Origin: Anthopleura xanthogrammica | Taxonomy: Eukaryota; Cnidaria; Anthozoa; Actiniaria; Actiniidae | Direction of reading: 5' to 3' | Length of the DNA stretch: 64,000 nucleotides | Assembly: GCA_964019055.1 (NCBI GenBank) | Contig: OZ025209.1 | Location: forward strand, 372,001-436,000 | Shown: positions 34,899-46,732 of the stretch, in pieces | How positions within the stretch are numbered: position 1 is the first letter of the stretch | Layout of the letters: every line of letters begins with the position of its first letter | Position numbers and translations under genes: made by a program | Notes under the pieces: model-generated | What the model saw: the letters and a program-made list of their open reading frames with translations, nothing else | Told to the model about the DNA's origin: nothing | The model's database searches: none

Positions 34899-37800
34899 TC
34901 ATTTTGACTTTGTCTTATCCTGGTGTGTCCGACTGTCCATCCCCGCCATTACTTTACTCACTCTGGATCTGTTTCTGCAATAGATGAAGATTGCACATAT
35001 AATGCACAATGTGACAGTCATGATAACCAGCGCTTCAACTAATTTATAATATGGTTCCTTTTTAGGTCTGCCTTTATTTGGATTCGGGGTTGGTCCCTCT
35101 GTAGAAAGAAGGGGGGAGTTGAGTAGGCACCTCAATCATTCACCATTTACTGATGTATTTGATTACACTCACTTATTAAGCTCCTGTGCGACACGTGATT
35201 AAATAAACTATTTTATTGTATTGTATTAATATCATCGTCATTATTATCCTCATTATTATTATCATTGTCATCACATTCATCATTTTTAATTATTGTTATT
35301 AACATTGTTATTATTATCGCCATTGTTATTTTAATTATCATCATCATATTTAATATCATCAATATCATTGTAATCATCATCGTCATCATCATCATCATCA
35401 TTATTATCATTATGAGGATTAAAGGCCGAATGTGAATATGGCAGCCACTCAATTATCATCAATATTTTAAAGTTCATATTTTCATTAATATTATATCACG
35501 ATATAATTTCGATGAAAAAAATTACAAAAAATAGTTTAAAAAAAAACCCCGATGTTAAAAATTAAAGAGAAGGGGAAAAAAAATAGCTAAAATTCTGAGT
35601 TGAATGTCTAAGAATATCGTCCGCCATTAATCCATCTGGTTCCTACCCGTGACGTCAGTTACTCAACTCTGCTTTTAGCGTCCAGGTTTAGGACTTATTG
35701 TTATATCCTTGCTCCACACAGCGGCTTCCTGGTATTATTTTCAAGAAAGAAACCTCGATTACAGAACATCCACATATGACAACAAGCCATGAGGGTTATC
35801 AATGTTGAGTAACTGACGTCACAAAGAGACACGTTTGCATAATGGCGGGGAACGAAATCCGATAACTAAAACTTGTTTTGAGGACGCCCCCTTTATCGTA
35901 CCACAAAATGGCTTTAAAATATTAGTGTAAATGCTATGACGATGTCAAAAATGTAAAAATATTATTTACGCTCATTTCATCGTCGTTTCACATTCAGCAC
36001 TACTAGTGCAAGAATATATGACGTCATCAAGACAAAACGTGGTGAAGATAAAACAAGAACTCTCCATAATTTCTTCCTATTTCTTCATAGGCTCTCTTAT
36101 CTCACTTGAAATACGAGTTTTCAACAACAAAAAAAAGCCAAAAATGAGCCGAGGATGTTTCAATGGCAACACCAACGTTACTAGGAGATATTTCCTTTTT
36201 GGTACCCTGTGATGACGTCATCATTTTGTAATTTCTATATTGAATATCTCGGCAACGAAAAGAGAATAGTAAACGCCATTCTTATTTTTTTCATAAAAGC
36301 TTTCAAATCACAAAGGCATGTTTTAGTTGAAATTTAAGACACATTAGCTTCACTGCTGTAAAACTAGTACTAATGGAAGTAATCAATTTTTGGCTTGGCG
36401 CTACATCGCAAATTAGTCAGCACGTGGTCTTCTATATCATTGTGCTAATTTCCATGCTTGTAACCAAAAACTGAACAATTACGCCCTATATTCCTGTACT
36501 ATACATTAAAGATATAGATTAGAATGATGCAACAAACTTTAAAATTTGAGGTAAAAATATTACATTCTTGAGAAAATGTCTTGCGGCCACTGACCAACCT
36601 ACTTTTTTGACATGTTTGGCTATTTGGACAGAAACAGCGATGCTTCAGAGTCAAGAGGATCGGGAGCTACATGGATGAATAAGAAATTGATATCAATAGC
36701 AATAAAACAGCTCGTTACTGTACGGGAACGTATGGTACTGACCAAGCTATCATTTACGTACAACAAAATGAGGTATGAGACGCCCTAGCTAACGGCTTCA
36801 AATTTGTTGTAATACTGTTTTCCACTCATGTGACAACTGTTCAAGGTATTCACTATTCGGTATGCCGTATTCCATTATTTTTACTTCTCTTCTCTTCTCT
36901 TCTCTTTCCTTTATCTTCTTTTTATATTTTCTATGTTTTCTTCTCGCCTCTTTCTGTTCTTTTGTCTTTTTTTCTCTTTCTTTCTTTTTCAGTTTCTCTC
37001 CCTTTTTTTCTTTTCTTTCTTTTTTCTTTTCGTTTTGCTTCATTCTTTTTATCTTCTTTCTTTTATATATCTTTTTGTTTTGAAAACGAAAAAGTTATAT
37101 CCACTTAAACATACAGTATCATTCTCCAGCACAGTCATGCTCATGTCACTGGTTGATGTTGAACACTCAAAACTGATAACAGCTTTCAAAGAACCACCCA
37201 ACAGTTTTTCTCTGATTTGAATAACAAAACCTGTAGGTCTAGCGACAAAATCAATACTATCACTGTAATATGCCAAAGCCTTGGATTCTTGACCTTCCGT
37301 TCTACATATCTAGACGAAAAATATTGAAGAAAACGATGATAAGAGAGTTTATTTGACATCAGGGTATTTTAGATGCCTAGTAACATTATATATTAAAATT
37401 CAATAATTTCTTATCAGCTTTTTTTTAAAAAGATTTTAAGCTGTTATTGCTGTAGCAGCAATTTCCTTTTTTTGATGTGATATACCGTTGCTGCTGCTCT
37501 TGTTATTGCCATTACTATGCTACTCTGTATTGCAGCACACTTGCCTCTAGATATCCCCTTTGGTTTCTCGGGTTCGATTTCTATAGACTAGGCATTGCAT
37601 ACGAGATTCGAAGACTTCGAGGGATTTTACCTTGTGCCCAGTTTTTCTAATCAGACAAAAAAAACAACCCTTGTTTACTTACCATAACGTTATTGTCTGT
37701 AGGACACTGAACTTTCCCCGCACAAAACCCGAAAGTATAATTGACTCTTGAATTTATAAACCTGAAAGTGTATTGTAAATACATGCAATGTGATGTGATA

Positions 37801-40800
37801 AAAATCTGACCTTTTGCATTAACAGTCCTCTTTCCTCCCTCCCTCACTACATCCCTCCCTCCCTCACTACATCCCTCCTTCCCTCACTACATCCCACCCT
37901 CCCTTACTACATCCCTCCCTCCCTCACTACATCCCTCCTTCCCTCACTACATCCCTCCTTCCCTCACTACATCCCTCCCTCCCTTACTACATCCCTCCCT
38001 CCCTCACTACATCCCTCCCTCCCTCACTACATCCCTCCCTCCCTTACTACATCCCTCCCTCCCTCACTACATCCCTCCCTCCCTCACTACATCCCTCCCT
38101 TACTACATCCCTCCTTCCCTTACTGCATCCCTCCCTTCCTTACTACATCCCTCCTTCCCTTACTTTTTTTTTTTTTTTTCCTCCCTCCCTTACTACATCC
38201 CTCCCTCCCTTACTACATCCCTCCCTCCCTCACTACATCCCTCCCTCCCTTACTACATCCTCCCTCCCTCGCTACATCCCTCCCTCCCTCACTACATCCC
38301 TTCCTCCCTCACTACACCCCTCCCTCCCTTACTACATCCCTCCTTCCCTTACTACATCCCTCCCTCCCTTACTACATCCCTCCCTCCCTTACTACATCCC
38401 TCCTTCCCTCACTACATCTCTCCTTCCCTTACTGCATCTATCCCTCCCTTACTCCATCCCTCCCTCACTACATCCCTCCCTTCCTTACTACATCTCTCCC
38501 TCCCTCACTACATCCCTCCCTCCCTCACTACATCCCTCCCTCCCTTACTACATCTCTCCCTCCCTTACTACATCCCTCCCTCCCTTACTGCATCCCTCCC
38601 TTCCTTACTACATCCCTCCTTCCCTTACTTTTTTTTTTTTTTTTCCTCCCTCCCTTACTACATCCCTCCCTCCCTTACTACATCCCTCCCTCCCTCACTA
38701 CATCCCTCCCTCCCTTACTACATCCTCCCTCCCTCGCTACATCCCTCCCTCCCTCACTACATCCCTTCCTCCCTCACTACACCCCTCCCTCCCTTACTAC
38801 ATCCCTCCTTCCCTTACTACATCCCTCCCTCCCTTACTACATCCCTCCCTCCCTTACTACATCCCTCCTTCCCTCACTACATCTCTCCTTCCCTTACTGC
38901 ATCTATCCCTCCCTTACTCCATCCCTCCCTCACTACATCCCTCCCTTCCTTACTACATCTCTCCCTCCCTCACTACATCCCTCCCTCCCTCACTACATCC
39001 CTCCCTCCCTTACTACATCTCTCCCTCCCTTACTACATCCCTCCCTCCCTTACTACATCCCTCCCTCCCTCACTACATTCCTCCCTCCCTCACTACATCC
39101 CTCCCTCCCTTACTACATCCCTCCATCCCGCCATCATTCCGTCCCCCCGTCCCTCCCTCCCTCTCTCCTCCATTCCGTCGATTCAAGTTTTTTCCACTGA
39201 TTACTTACTTAGTTATGGAGCTGTTTGCACTCAGTGGCAAATTATACTCATGGCCTGAGTCGCCGCAGCGGAAAGAGTTTTGTTTGCACTGGATCTTAAA
39301 AAAGTCTGGAAATGTGCATTGTTCATTTGGAATGAACTCGTAACAAGCCGCAGAAGTGTTCCAGTGAAACAAGACCTCAGGGTTGGATTTGGTTGGGTTT
39401 CGTCTTATTATTGGTTTTCCTTTTCCCTGTTGAAAAAAAGGCGCAGAGATGATGAATTATTAATCATTTTTTACAATGGATGGTCAATGAAAGTGGCAAA
39501 CAAAAATACGTCCTGCACGACCAAGTGGTTTCCTCAATGGCATGAATTGATCAGGGGATGTAGTTCCTTTGGAATTGGCGGGAAACTTTTCGGCGCCAAA
39601 ACGTGAGCGCGAGACTCCGTACGTCACAGCTGTCCAATCATGTTGCTTTGTTCAATATATTTTGATGCAGTATAAGTAAAAATTGCCTGACATTCTGGCT
39701 TACCGTTATCCTTTCATCGCAGTAAAATCCAATCACCGTGCTTAGCTTTCGTTTGGAGTTATCACAGTAGTAGCACGGCCCTCCTTGAATGGTGATGAAT
39801 GCAGTCGATCCTTTCAAGTCCCCACTGCTTGTTTCTGGAGGGTATACCGCTTTCGGCGTCCAATTTCTCTGGTAGCCATACGAATCTGCGGTGATTTGGT
39901 CATTCAAATGACACACGCCGTTCGTATCTTGATTACTGTTACATTGGAATGTCACGTGGCTTACCAGACATGATGTGGAATATGGCGGACAGTTGGTAGC
40001 TGACAGATCAGGTAGCTCTGATAAGTTACGCTTATTCGCTGCAGCTTGTATCCTACCAACAGGGTTTATACGGTAATACCTATAGCTATAAAAAGAAAGA
40101 TTATTGATTGAGGTCATTAGATCGATGCCGAGGTATTTCAGCTCAGTTGACGTCATCAGTAATGACATTATTCATTTGATGACTTGATGCTTTTTCTCCT
40201 GAACAGTTCCAGACTTTTAAAATAGTATTAATTCTTTTAACATGGAAAACAATGGAAATAAATGAATAGAAATAAAATTTTAACCAATTCGCCTTTCCGC
40301 AGGAATTAAGGAAAACACTGGAAACGATTATTTCCACATTGAACAGCATGTGAAGCCCTATTTACATGTAATACCTAAACAGCTATTTCAAAAAACGTTG
40401 AATACTGAATACTGCATACTGAATAGTGCACACTGAATAGTGCACACTGAATAGTGCACACTGAATAGTGCACACTGAATAGTGCACACTGAATAGTGCA
40501 CACTGAATAGTGCACACTGAATAGTGCACACTGAATAGTGCACACTGAATAGTGCACACTGAATAGTGCACACTGAATAGTGCACACTGAATAGTGCACA
40601 CTGAATAGTGCACACTAAATAGTGCACACTGAATAGTGCACACTGAATAGTGCACACTGAATAGTGCACACTGAATAGTGCACACTGAATAGTGCACACT
40701 GAATACTGCATACTGAATACTGCATACTGAATACTGCATACTGAATACTGAATACTGAATAGTGCATACTGAATACTGAATACTGCATACTGAATACTGC

Positions 40801-40859
40801 ATACTGCATACTGAATACTGAACAGTGCATACTTAATAGTGCATACTGCATACTGTATA

Positions 40860-40893
<34 letters not shown>

Positions 40894-42954
40894 TATTTCT
40901 TAAAAACGCATTTCAAAAACTCAATGCTTTTTACAAATTTAAATATATACTATTATATAACCAAGATAAAATATAGAGAAAAATTGTTAAATAGGTAGAA
41001 AAAAAATAAATTAAGAACAACCATTCTAAAGGCCTAAGATAATGATTATAATCTAATCTTTAGTTATTAAAAAGATACGTCTTTAATTTCGATTTAAAAA
41101 ATATCAACAGTTTGTGAGTTTTTCAGTTCTTCAGGTAATGAGTTCCAGATTTTCGGTCTGGAATAGTGCATACTGAATACTGCATACTGAATACTGCATA
41201 CTGCATACTGCATACTGAATACTGCATACTGCATACTGAATACTGCATACTGCATACTGAATACTGCATACTGAATACTGCATACTGCATACTGAATACT
41301 GCATACTGAATACTGAATACTGAATACTGAATACTGCATACTGAATACTGAATACTGCATACTGAATACTGCATACTGAATACTGAATACTGCATACTGA
41401 ATACTGAATACTGAATACTGAATACTGCATACTGCATACTGAATACTGAATACTGCATACTGAATACTGAATACTGAATACTGAATACTGAATACTGAAT
41501 ACTGAATACTGAATACTGAATACTGCATACTGAATACTGCATACTGCATACTGAATACTGCATACTGAATACTGAATACTGCATACTGAATACTGAATAG
41601 TGAATACTGAATACTGAATACTGAATACTGCATACTGCATACTGAATACTGCATACTGCATACTGAATACTGCATACTGAATACTGAATAGTGCATACTG
41701 AATACTGAATACTGAATACTGAATACTGCATACTGAATACTGAATACTGCATACTGCATACTGAATACTGCATACTGAATACTGAATAGTGCATACTGAA
41801 TACTGAATACTGAATACTGCATACTGAATACTGAATACTGCATACTGAATACTGAATAGTGCATACTGAATACTGAATACTGCATACTGCATACTGAATA
41901 CTGCATACTGAATACTGAATAGTGCATACTGAATACTGAATACTGAATACTGAATACTGAATACTGAATACTGAATACTGCATACTGAATACTGAATAGT
42001 GCATACTGAATACTGAATACTGCATACTGCATACTGAATACTGCATACTGAATACTGAATAGTGCATACTGAATACTGAATACTGAATACTGCATACTGC
42101 ATACTGCATACTGAATACTGAATACTGCATACTGAATACTGAATACTGCATACTGAATACTGAATACTGCATACTGAATACTGAATACTGAATACTGCAT
42201 ACTGCATACTGAATACTGAATACTGCATACTGAATACTGAATACTGCATACTGAATACTGAATACTGAATACTGAATACTGAATACTGAATACTGAATAC
42301 TGCATACTGAATACTGAATACTGAATACTGCATACTGAATACTGCATACTGCATTCCAAGACCCAAGGGCATTGTGGGTCTCCTTAATTTGAAATAAATA
42401 GTAAATATACAGCGATTTGCTCTCTATATGTGACTAGTATATTGTTTCAGATGGAATGCACTAAAAATAAAATATATTATTATTATTATTATTTATGTTA
42501 CTTTAGACAATATTACATGACCCAAAATGCATCTTGGTCTTGGAATACAGTTTATTATTCAGTATGCAGTATTCAGTATTCAACATTTTTTGAAATAGCT
42601 GTATACTAATATATAACCGTGTGATTCTTACATTTTATAAATGATTTATTTTACTTTATATTAAAGTATAGTATCAGTCAATAAAACAGTGGCGTTCAAG
42701 TTTCTGATCAAAACTCACATGTTTATTGATGGCGAATTTTTCCCAGAGGACGTTTTTTGAGAGACGATTTGATTTCCTTTCAAAGAACACAGATCAATTC
42801 GGGAATGGAATTCTCCAACTTGAACATCCAAGGAACAATTGAACACTATTGCGTCTGGTACAGTCGAATTTCCCAATTCATTTTTGGCAAACACACTCGA
42901 GAACACTGAGAGTACAACTATACCAATGGCTGCTTGGATAACGTTCTCTAACAT
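34899..42954 (-). CDS. Type I membrane glycoprotein, possibly with an MRH-like lumenal domain
   Basis: Four exons in transcript order: 42719-42954, 39704-40085, 37115-37309, 34899-35096. Phases close, giving about 336 aa. The last acceptor was set to ACAGAG|GGA to keep frame; one extra exon in the intervening intron cannot be excluded. The N terminus is a signal peptide ([14 protein letters not shown]). The ectodomain has many N-glycosylation sequons and paired cysteines, and one segment reads GGPCYYC...[11 protein letters not shown], similar in spacing to the C-terminal part of mannose-6-phosphate-receptor homology domains (R.STxIxFxCD). One membrane helix ([22 protein letters not shown]) is followed by a short basic tail of about 25 residues. 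MRH assignment is tentative. Intron 2 and intron 1 contain the 37.8-39.2-kb and 40.4-42.6-kb satellites. Divergent from the four-helix gene at 43447. Confidence 0.7.
37826..39175 (+). repeat. CCCTCCCTYACTACAT minisatellite with 465-bp higher-order repeat
   Basis: About 80 copies of a 16-bp unit (CCCTCCCTCACTACATC with T/C variants). Two T-run interruptions at about 38164 and 38629 lie exactly 465 bp apart and are followed by the same series of unit variants (including one TACTACATCCTCC deletion and one CTCGCTACATC), showing a block duplication inside the array. Pyrimidine-only on this strand. Confidence 0.92.
40400..40862 (+). repeat. Heptamer satellite, TAGTGCA/CACTGAA block
   Basis: Tandem 14-bp pairs of heptamers, mostly ACTGAATAGTGCAC repeated about 20 times, changing to ACTGAATACTGCAT near 40700. 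Open in all minus-strand frames because 7 bp reads as a repeating heptapeptide without stops. Confidence 0.92.
40863..41160 (-). mobile_element. 5'-truncated LINE 3' end inside the satellite
   Basis: On the minus strand the segment starts [21 protein letters not shown], the typical last residues of CR1/L2-type reverse-transcriptase ORFs. A one-base frameshift in a T run then breaks the frame; the next frame continues [12 protein letters not shown] and stops. About 200 bp of AT-rich 3' UTR follow, ending in an (ATT)n tail (40864-40890 on the plus strand as AAT repeats). Satellite lies on both sides. Confidence 0.75.
41161..42352 (+). repeat. Heptamer satellite, ACTGAAT/ACTGCAT block
   Basis: About 170 heptamers, ACTGAAT and ACTGCAT in irregular order with rare AGTGCAT and AGTGAAT. 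Three overlapping minus-strand ORFs of 349-421 codons here consist only of [14 protein letters not shown]-type heptapeptides and are artefacts of the 7-bp period. Confidence 0.93.
42353..42546. mobile_element. Nested inverted-repeat element
   Basis: ATTCCAAGACCCAAGGGCAT at the left and the inverse (ATGCATCTTGGTCTTGGAAT) at the right form roughly 28-bp imperfect terminal repeats. The interior is AT-rich with a TTA microsatellite. Placed at the right edge of the heptamer satellite. Confidence 0.7.
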
Positions 42955-43446
42955 ATTGTCTGGATATCGTATTCAGTCGGTTTCAGGTCGTCCAGAAAGA
43001 AGTTCGTTTAGTTATTGCATCACAGAATAAAGCCTGACATAACGTTCTTTAAATTTTCTATTTTATGGCGGCTTGCTGTTCAGCTTGACTTTGTTGCATC
43101 TACTTGTCACGCGATGTATTTCCAAGAAATCTAGATCTATAGTCACGCGATCCAGGGTTGAGATGGAGGTTTGAGGTCTAGTTGCTAGCTAAACTTCAGA
43201 ACTTTTAAACTTTGACTACACAAACAAATGAGTGTATATATGGATAAATCAAAGAAGAGGCAAGAATAGAAACAACGAAAGTGGCTTAATTATCTTTCTA
43301 CTACCAGCTACCCGGAAATGATTGTTGTGTTGTGTCATGCCTAACTCACGTGAGTCTGTGATGTCAACTGGGGTAAATACCGAACTACGATCGATTCCTG
43401 GTTGATCAGCCTCATACGAACTGGTTTGGTTCGTGTTTGCTGCAGA

Positions 43447-44418
43447 ATGATAAACGGTAAGAAATTTTATAAAAAGTTTTATTCGTTCTGAAATGCACAC
43501 ATTCGGCGTGACAAACCAAAAGAGTGCCTCGGGTTCCGAATTAACGTGTAAAGGTTGGAATACGAAAACCGATAGTTCTTATAGTATAGTTTTGTAGAAA
43601 ACATGTACTTTATATAAACTGTATCCGCTATATGGAAAACTCGCATGCATTCCTTCCGAACATGTCCTTATAGTACAATCTTGTAAACGACTTCGAGGTC
43701 TCTATTACTTACTATAACAAATCTGTGTTGCTTTTTGTTTTAAAATAATGAAATTTAAAGCAACTAGTCTGATCAAACAAAACTATTTTAGGAAAAACTT
43801 TTATTTAAAAATTACAGAGAATGTTCAAATCTGATTTTTTGTGCATGGTTTGACTTTGCTGCTTTACTGATTTCAGAACAAGATGGCGACCGAGAACCAA
43901 TCGTTCGGCAGCAGCAGCAGGAACCCGAGCAAATAGATCGTTATGCCGAAGATATCCGACTACTTTCCGCAGCATGCTTGGGTTTTGCACTGACATTTCT
44001 GTCGATTTTCCACAGCTACATGAATCATCAGTTCCCGGGCGAGCAACCAAGTAAAGAAAAAACCGACTACTCTTCGTCTAGTACAGTAACAAAACCGGCA
44101 CTGCTATCTCTAAGGAGGGCATACGTGGCTCTTGGAACGGCCGGGTTTATGTGGCTTTTTGGCATAGCACTGATAAGCTTCGAGTTATCTCTTCTGTTTA
44201 GACGTGGCAGGCCTACAAACCCTCATCAAAGACGTACCATTTTACACTTGTTCTATTTTCTGGCCTTTTTGGGAGTCGCTTGCAGTCTTGTTTCGCACGC
44301 CGTCGGGATCTACCTGGTACATAGTAACATCTTCTTTTCCTACGTTGGGCCAGCCGCAGGGATTTTCGGTCTAGTGCTTATAATAGTACTGGGAATATTA
44401 ACATACTTTAAAGAATAG
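43447..44418 (+). CDS. Four-transmembrane-helix protein, tandem copy A
   Basis: Two exons: 43447-43456 (ATG ATA AAC G) and 43877-44418, phase 1, 183 aa. The very short first coding exon is supported by the homologous arrangement in copy B. A Gln-rich, charged N terminus (VRQQQQEPEQIDRYAEDI) precedes four hydrophobic helices: LLSAACLGFALTFLSIF, VALGTAGFMWLFGIALISFE, LFYFLAFLGVACSLVSHAVG and GPAAGIFGLVLIIVLGILTY. A basic loop FRRGRPTNPHQRRT lies between helices 2 and 3. Topology suggests both ends cytosolic. I do not recognise the family. A 22-codon upstream ORF (43337-43405) with the start MPNSRESVMS precedes it, and the same uORF start occurs before copy B. AATAAA at 44690-44695. Confidence 0.75.
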
Positions 44419-45180
44419 TTCAAAAGTATTGGGGTGCTATGTTCTAAGACGCCCTATGTATTAGCAACAGACCTAAGTTATTGGGGGGGGGGGGGGGGGT
44501 GGGGCCCAGGCCCCTCCCCCAGCTACGGCCCTGTTTTAGTTTTAAAACAGCCACTCCTTATGAACTAAACCGTTGTCAGTGGATTCGATTCGCCGTGGAG
44601 CTAGATATATCAGTCGTATCTCGAGTATCCATACTCTTGACCCTGTACATATTTTCCCTTTTGTAGCTATATGTATAATCAATTTTTTCAATAAATAAAA
44701 TCTTGAATATTTAGAAGGAAAGAGCTTTATTTGAATGAAAGGAGATTCCCGGTATGAAATTACCGACGACAAGATAGCCATTATACCTATATGCTGTATC
44801 GACTTGTCGCGCGATGTATTCTAAGAAATCTAGGTCTAGTATATATATATAGTCACGCGATCCTACTTGAGATAGGTCTAGATAGAGAACGCGTCCAGCC
44901 GTGTTTGAGCTATGAATTGCTAAACTGCAAAATTTGTAAACATTGACACAAATAAATGAATCCTTATATGAATAAATGAAAGCAGGACAAGAATACAAAC
45001 AACAAAAGTGACATAAAATACTACCTTTACTACCAGCTACCAGCAAGTGGATTATTTGTGTTTGTGTTGAGTCATGCCTAACTCACGTGAGTCTGTGATG
45101 TCAAGTGGGTTAAATACCGAACTACGATCGATTCCTGGTTCCGCCTCATACGAACTGGTTTGGTTTGTGTTTGCTGCAGA

Positions 45181-46560
45181 ATGCAACCAACTATTCCCAT
45201 AAACGGTAAGTTTGATTCGTTCTGGAATGCACACATTCGGCGTGACTGAGTGTAGAATACTTAGCAGTTATTCGCCGAAGGCGAAGTGATTATCGATGAA
45301 TATTTACCGAGCGGCGAGGTAAATATTCATCGATAATCACTGAGCCTGAGGTGAATAATTGTTTTAGTATAAATAAAAAGGTGATTATTTCAAAAAAGAA
45401 AGAAGGAAACAACATTGAAGTGAAAATATTTTATTTTTTAAAAGCGCGACAGCCATTTTGTCCGAAAAGGTGATTATCGGCTGATAATCCGAGATAGAAA
45501 ACCAATCAGAGCGCGCGATTTTGTATAATCACCTTTGTATTTATACTAAATATTAATATTGCAAAAGTTACTCAGTATCAATGTTAAGCTGCATTCAAGC
45601 TTTGAAGTCCTTATGAACATGTTCGATTACATGAATGCACGGCGTGACACTGGAGCCAGGTACTAACATCTCGTCGACTGCGAAGTCTCTACCATACTTC
45701 TGTTGTTTGTTGTAAAAGAATGATATTAAAACAACTAATTTGACCGAACAATAAGTGATTTTTTTTGGACGGTTGGACGGTTGGACGGTTGGACGGTTGG
45801 ACGGTTGGACGGTTGATTGGTTGGTAGAATGTTCGGTCATTCAGGTGGTTGGTCGCTTGGTTGTCTGGTCGGATGGTTTGGTTGTGGTTGTTATGAATTA
45901 TTTTTATGATCACAACTGATTGTGGTTTAACTTTTATCTGCTCTACTGATTTCATGAGAAGTTGACGACAGAGAAAGAATCATTCAGCAACAGCAGCAGC
46001 AGCAGCAACAGCAACAGCAGCAGCAGGAACAGCCCGCGGACCCTGAGCGAAGAGATCATTATGCCAATGAACTCCAACTTCTTTCTGCAACGTGCCTTGG
46101 TTTCGCACTTGTATTTCTCTCGATTTTCCACAACTACGTGGGTAATCGGTTCCCGGACGAAAAACTGTGTGCAAGTCAAGAAATCTGGTCTTCGCCTGGT
46201 GTAACAACTGCAACACCAACAATAGCTTACTCACATAATCTAGTGAGTGCATACGTGGCTCTTGGAACGGCTGGGTTTATGTGGCTTTTTGGCATAGCGC
46301 TGATAAGTTACGAGTTCTCTCTTCTGTTTAGACGTGGCAAGCCTACAAACCCTCATCAGAGACGTACCATTTTACACTTGTTCTACTTTCTGGCCTTTTT
46401 GGGAGTCGCTTGCAGTCTTGTTTCACACGCCGTTGGCATGTACCTGGTACATTGTAATCATGAACATATCTTCTATTCCTACGTTGTTCCATCTGCAGGG
46501 ATTTTTGTTCTTATGCTTATAGTACTATTGGGAATATTAATATACTTTAAAGAGAACTAA
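45181..46560 (+). CDS. Four-transmembrane-helix protein, tandem copy B
   Basis: Two exons: 45181-45205 and 45959-46560, phase 1, 208 aa. The region from VSAYVALGTAGFMWLFGIAL to the stop is nearly identical to copy A. Compared with A, the N terminus has an expanded Gln run coded by a CAG repeat (45985-46032) and a longer loop between helices 1 and 2 (CASQEIWSSPGVTTATPT). The acceptor has moved: where copy A uses TTTCAG, copy B has TTTCATGAG and the frame is kept by splicing two bases later in the alignment. The uORF beginning MPNSRESVMS here (45074-45202, 42 codons) overlaps the proposed start codon in another frame. Function unknown. Confidence 0.75.
45262..45549. mobile_element. Foldback hairpin plus adjoining inverted-repeat element
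   Basis: A perfect 24-bp inverted repeat, AGTGATTATCGATGAATATT plus TACC, at 45285-45308 and 45318-45341 with a 9-base loop, extended by imperfect arms on both sides. It abuts a 186-bp element (45364-45549) with TTAGTATAAATAMAAAGGTG termini. Lies in the intron of copy B. Confidence 0.75.
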
Positions 46561-46732
46561 CGCGTACTACCTTGGAGTGGCATGGAAATTGACCTACTAA
46601 ATTGACTAAATTTTTCCAGTTAAATGAAACTCATATTTCTTCCATTGTAAGAAATATTGACCCAATCCACTCTTTTCCCATTTTGGGTTATGTCTTATCC
46701 TCTACTGAAGTGAAACCCTTTTCCCCATCAGA

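Larger units (their letters stand above)
40379..42602. mobile_element. 2.2-kb terminal-inverted-repeat element filled by a 7-bp satellite
   Basis: The left end ACAGCTATTTCAAAAAACG and the inverse of the right end agree over 47 bp with one C/T difference. The inner part of that terminal repeat is itself GAATACTGAATACTGCATAC, i.e. the satellite monomers that fill the interior. Possible flanking duplication ATACCTAA / ATACTAA is imperfect. Interior: satellite 40400-40862 and 41161-42352, a truncated LINE at 40863-41160 and a nested inverted-repeat element at 42353-42546. Confidence 0.75.

Noticed and set aside
36798..37108. Lys/Glu-rich minus ORF and Phe/Ser-rich plus ORFs
   Set aside because: T/C-rich low-complexity stretch in an intron, overlapping the real exon 37115-37309 only at its edge.
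41094..42372. Three overlapping minus-strand ORFs of 349-421 codons
   Set aside because: They are a 7-bp satellite read as repeating heptapeptides; all three frames are open equally and show no start context, domain or splice logic.
45595..45955. Minus-strand ORFs with NRPTVQPS repeats
   Set aside because: They translate a GGACGGTT tandem repeat in the intron of four-helix gene copy B.
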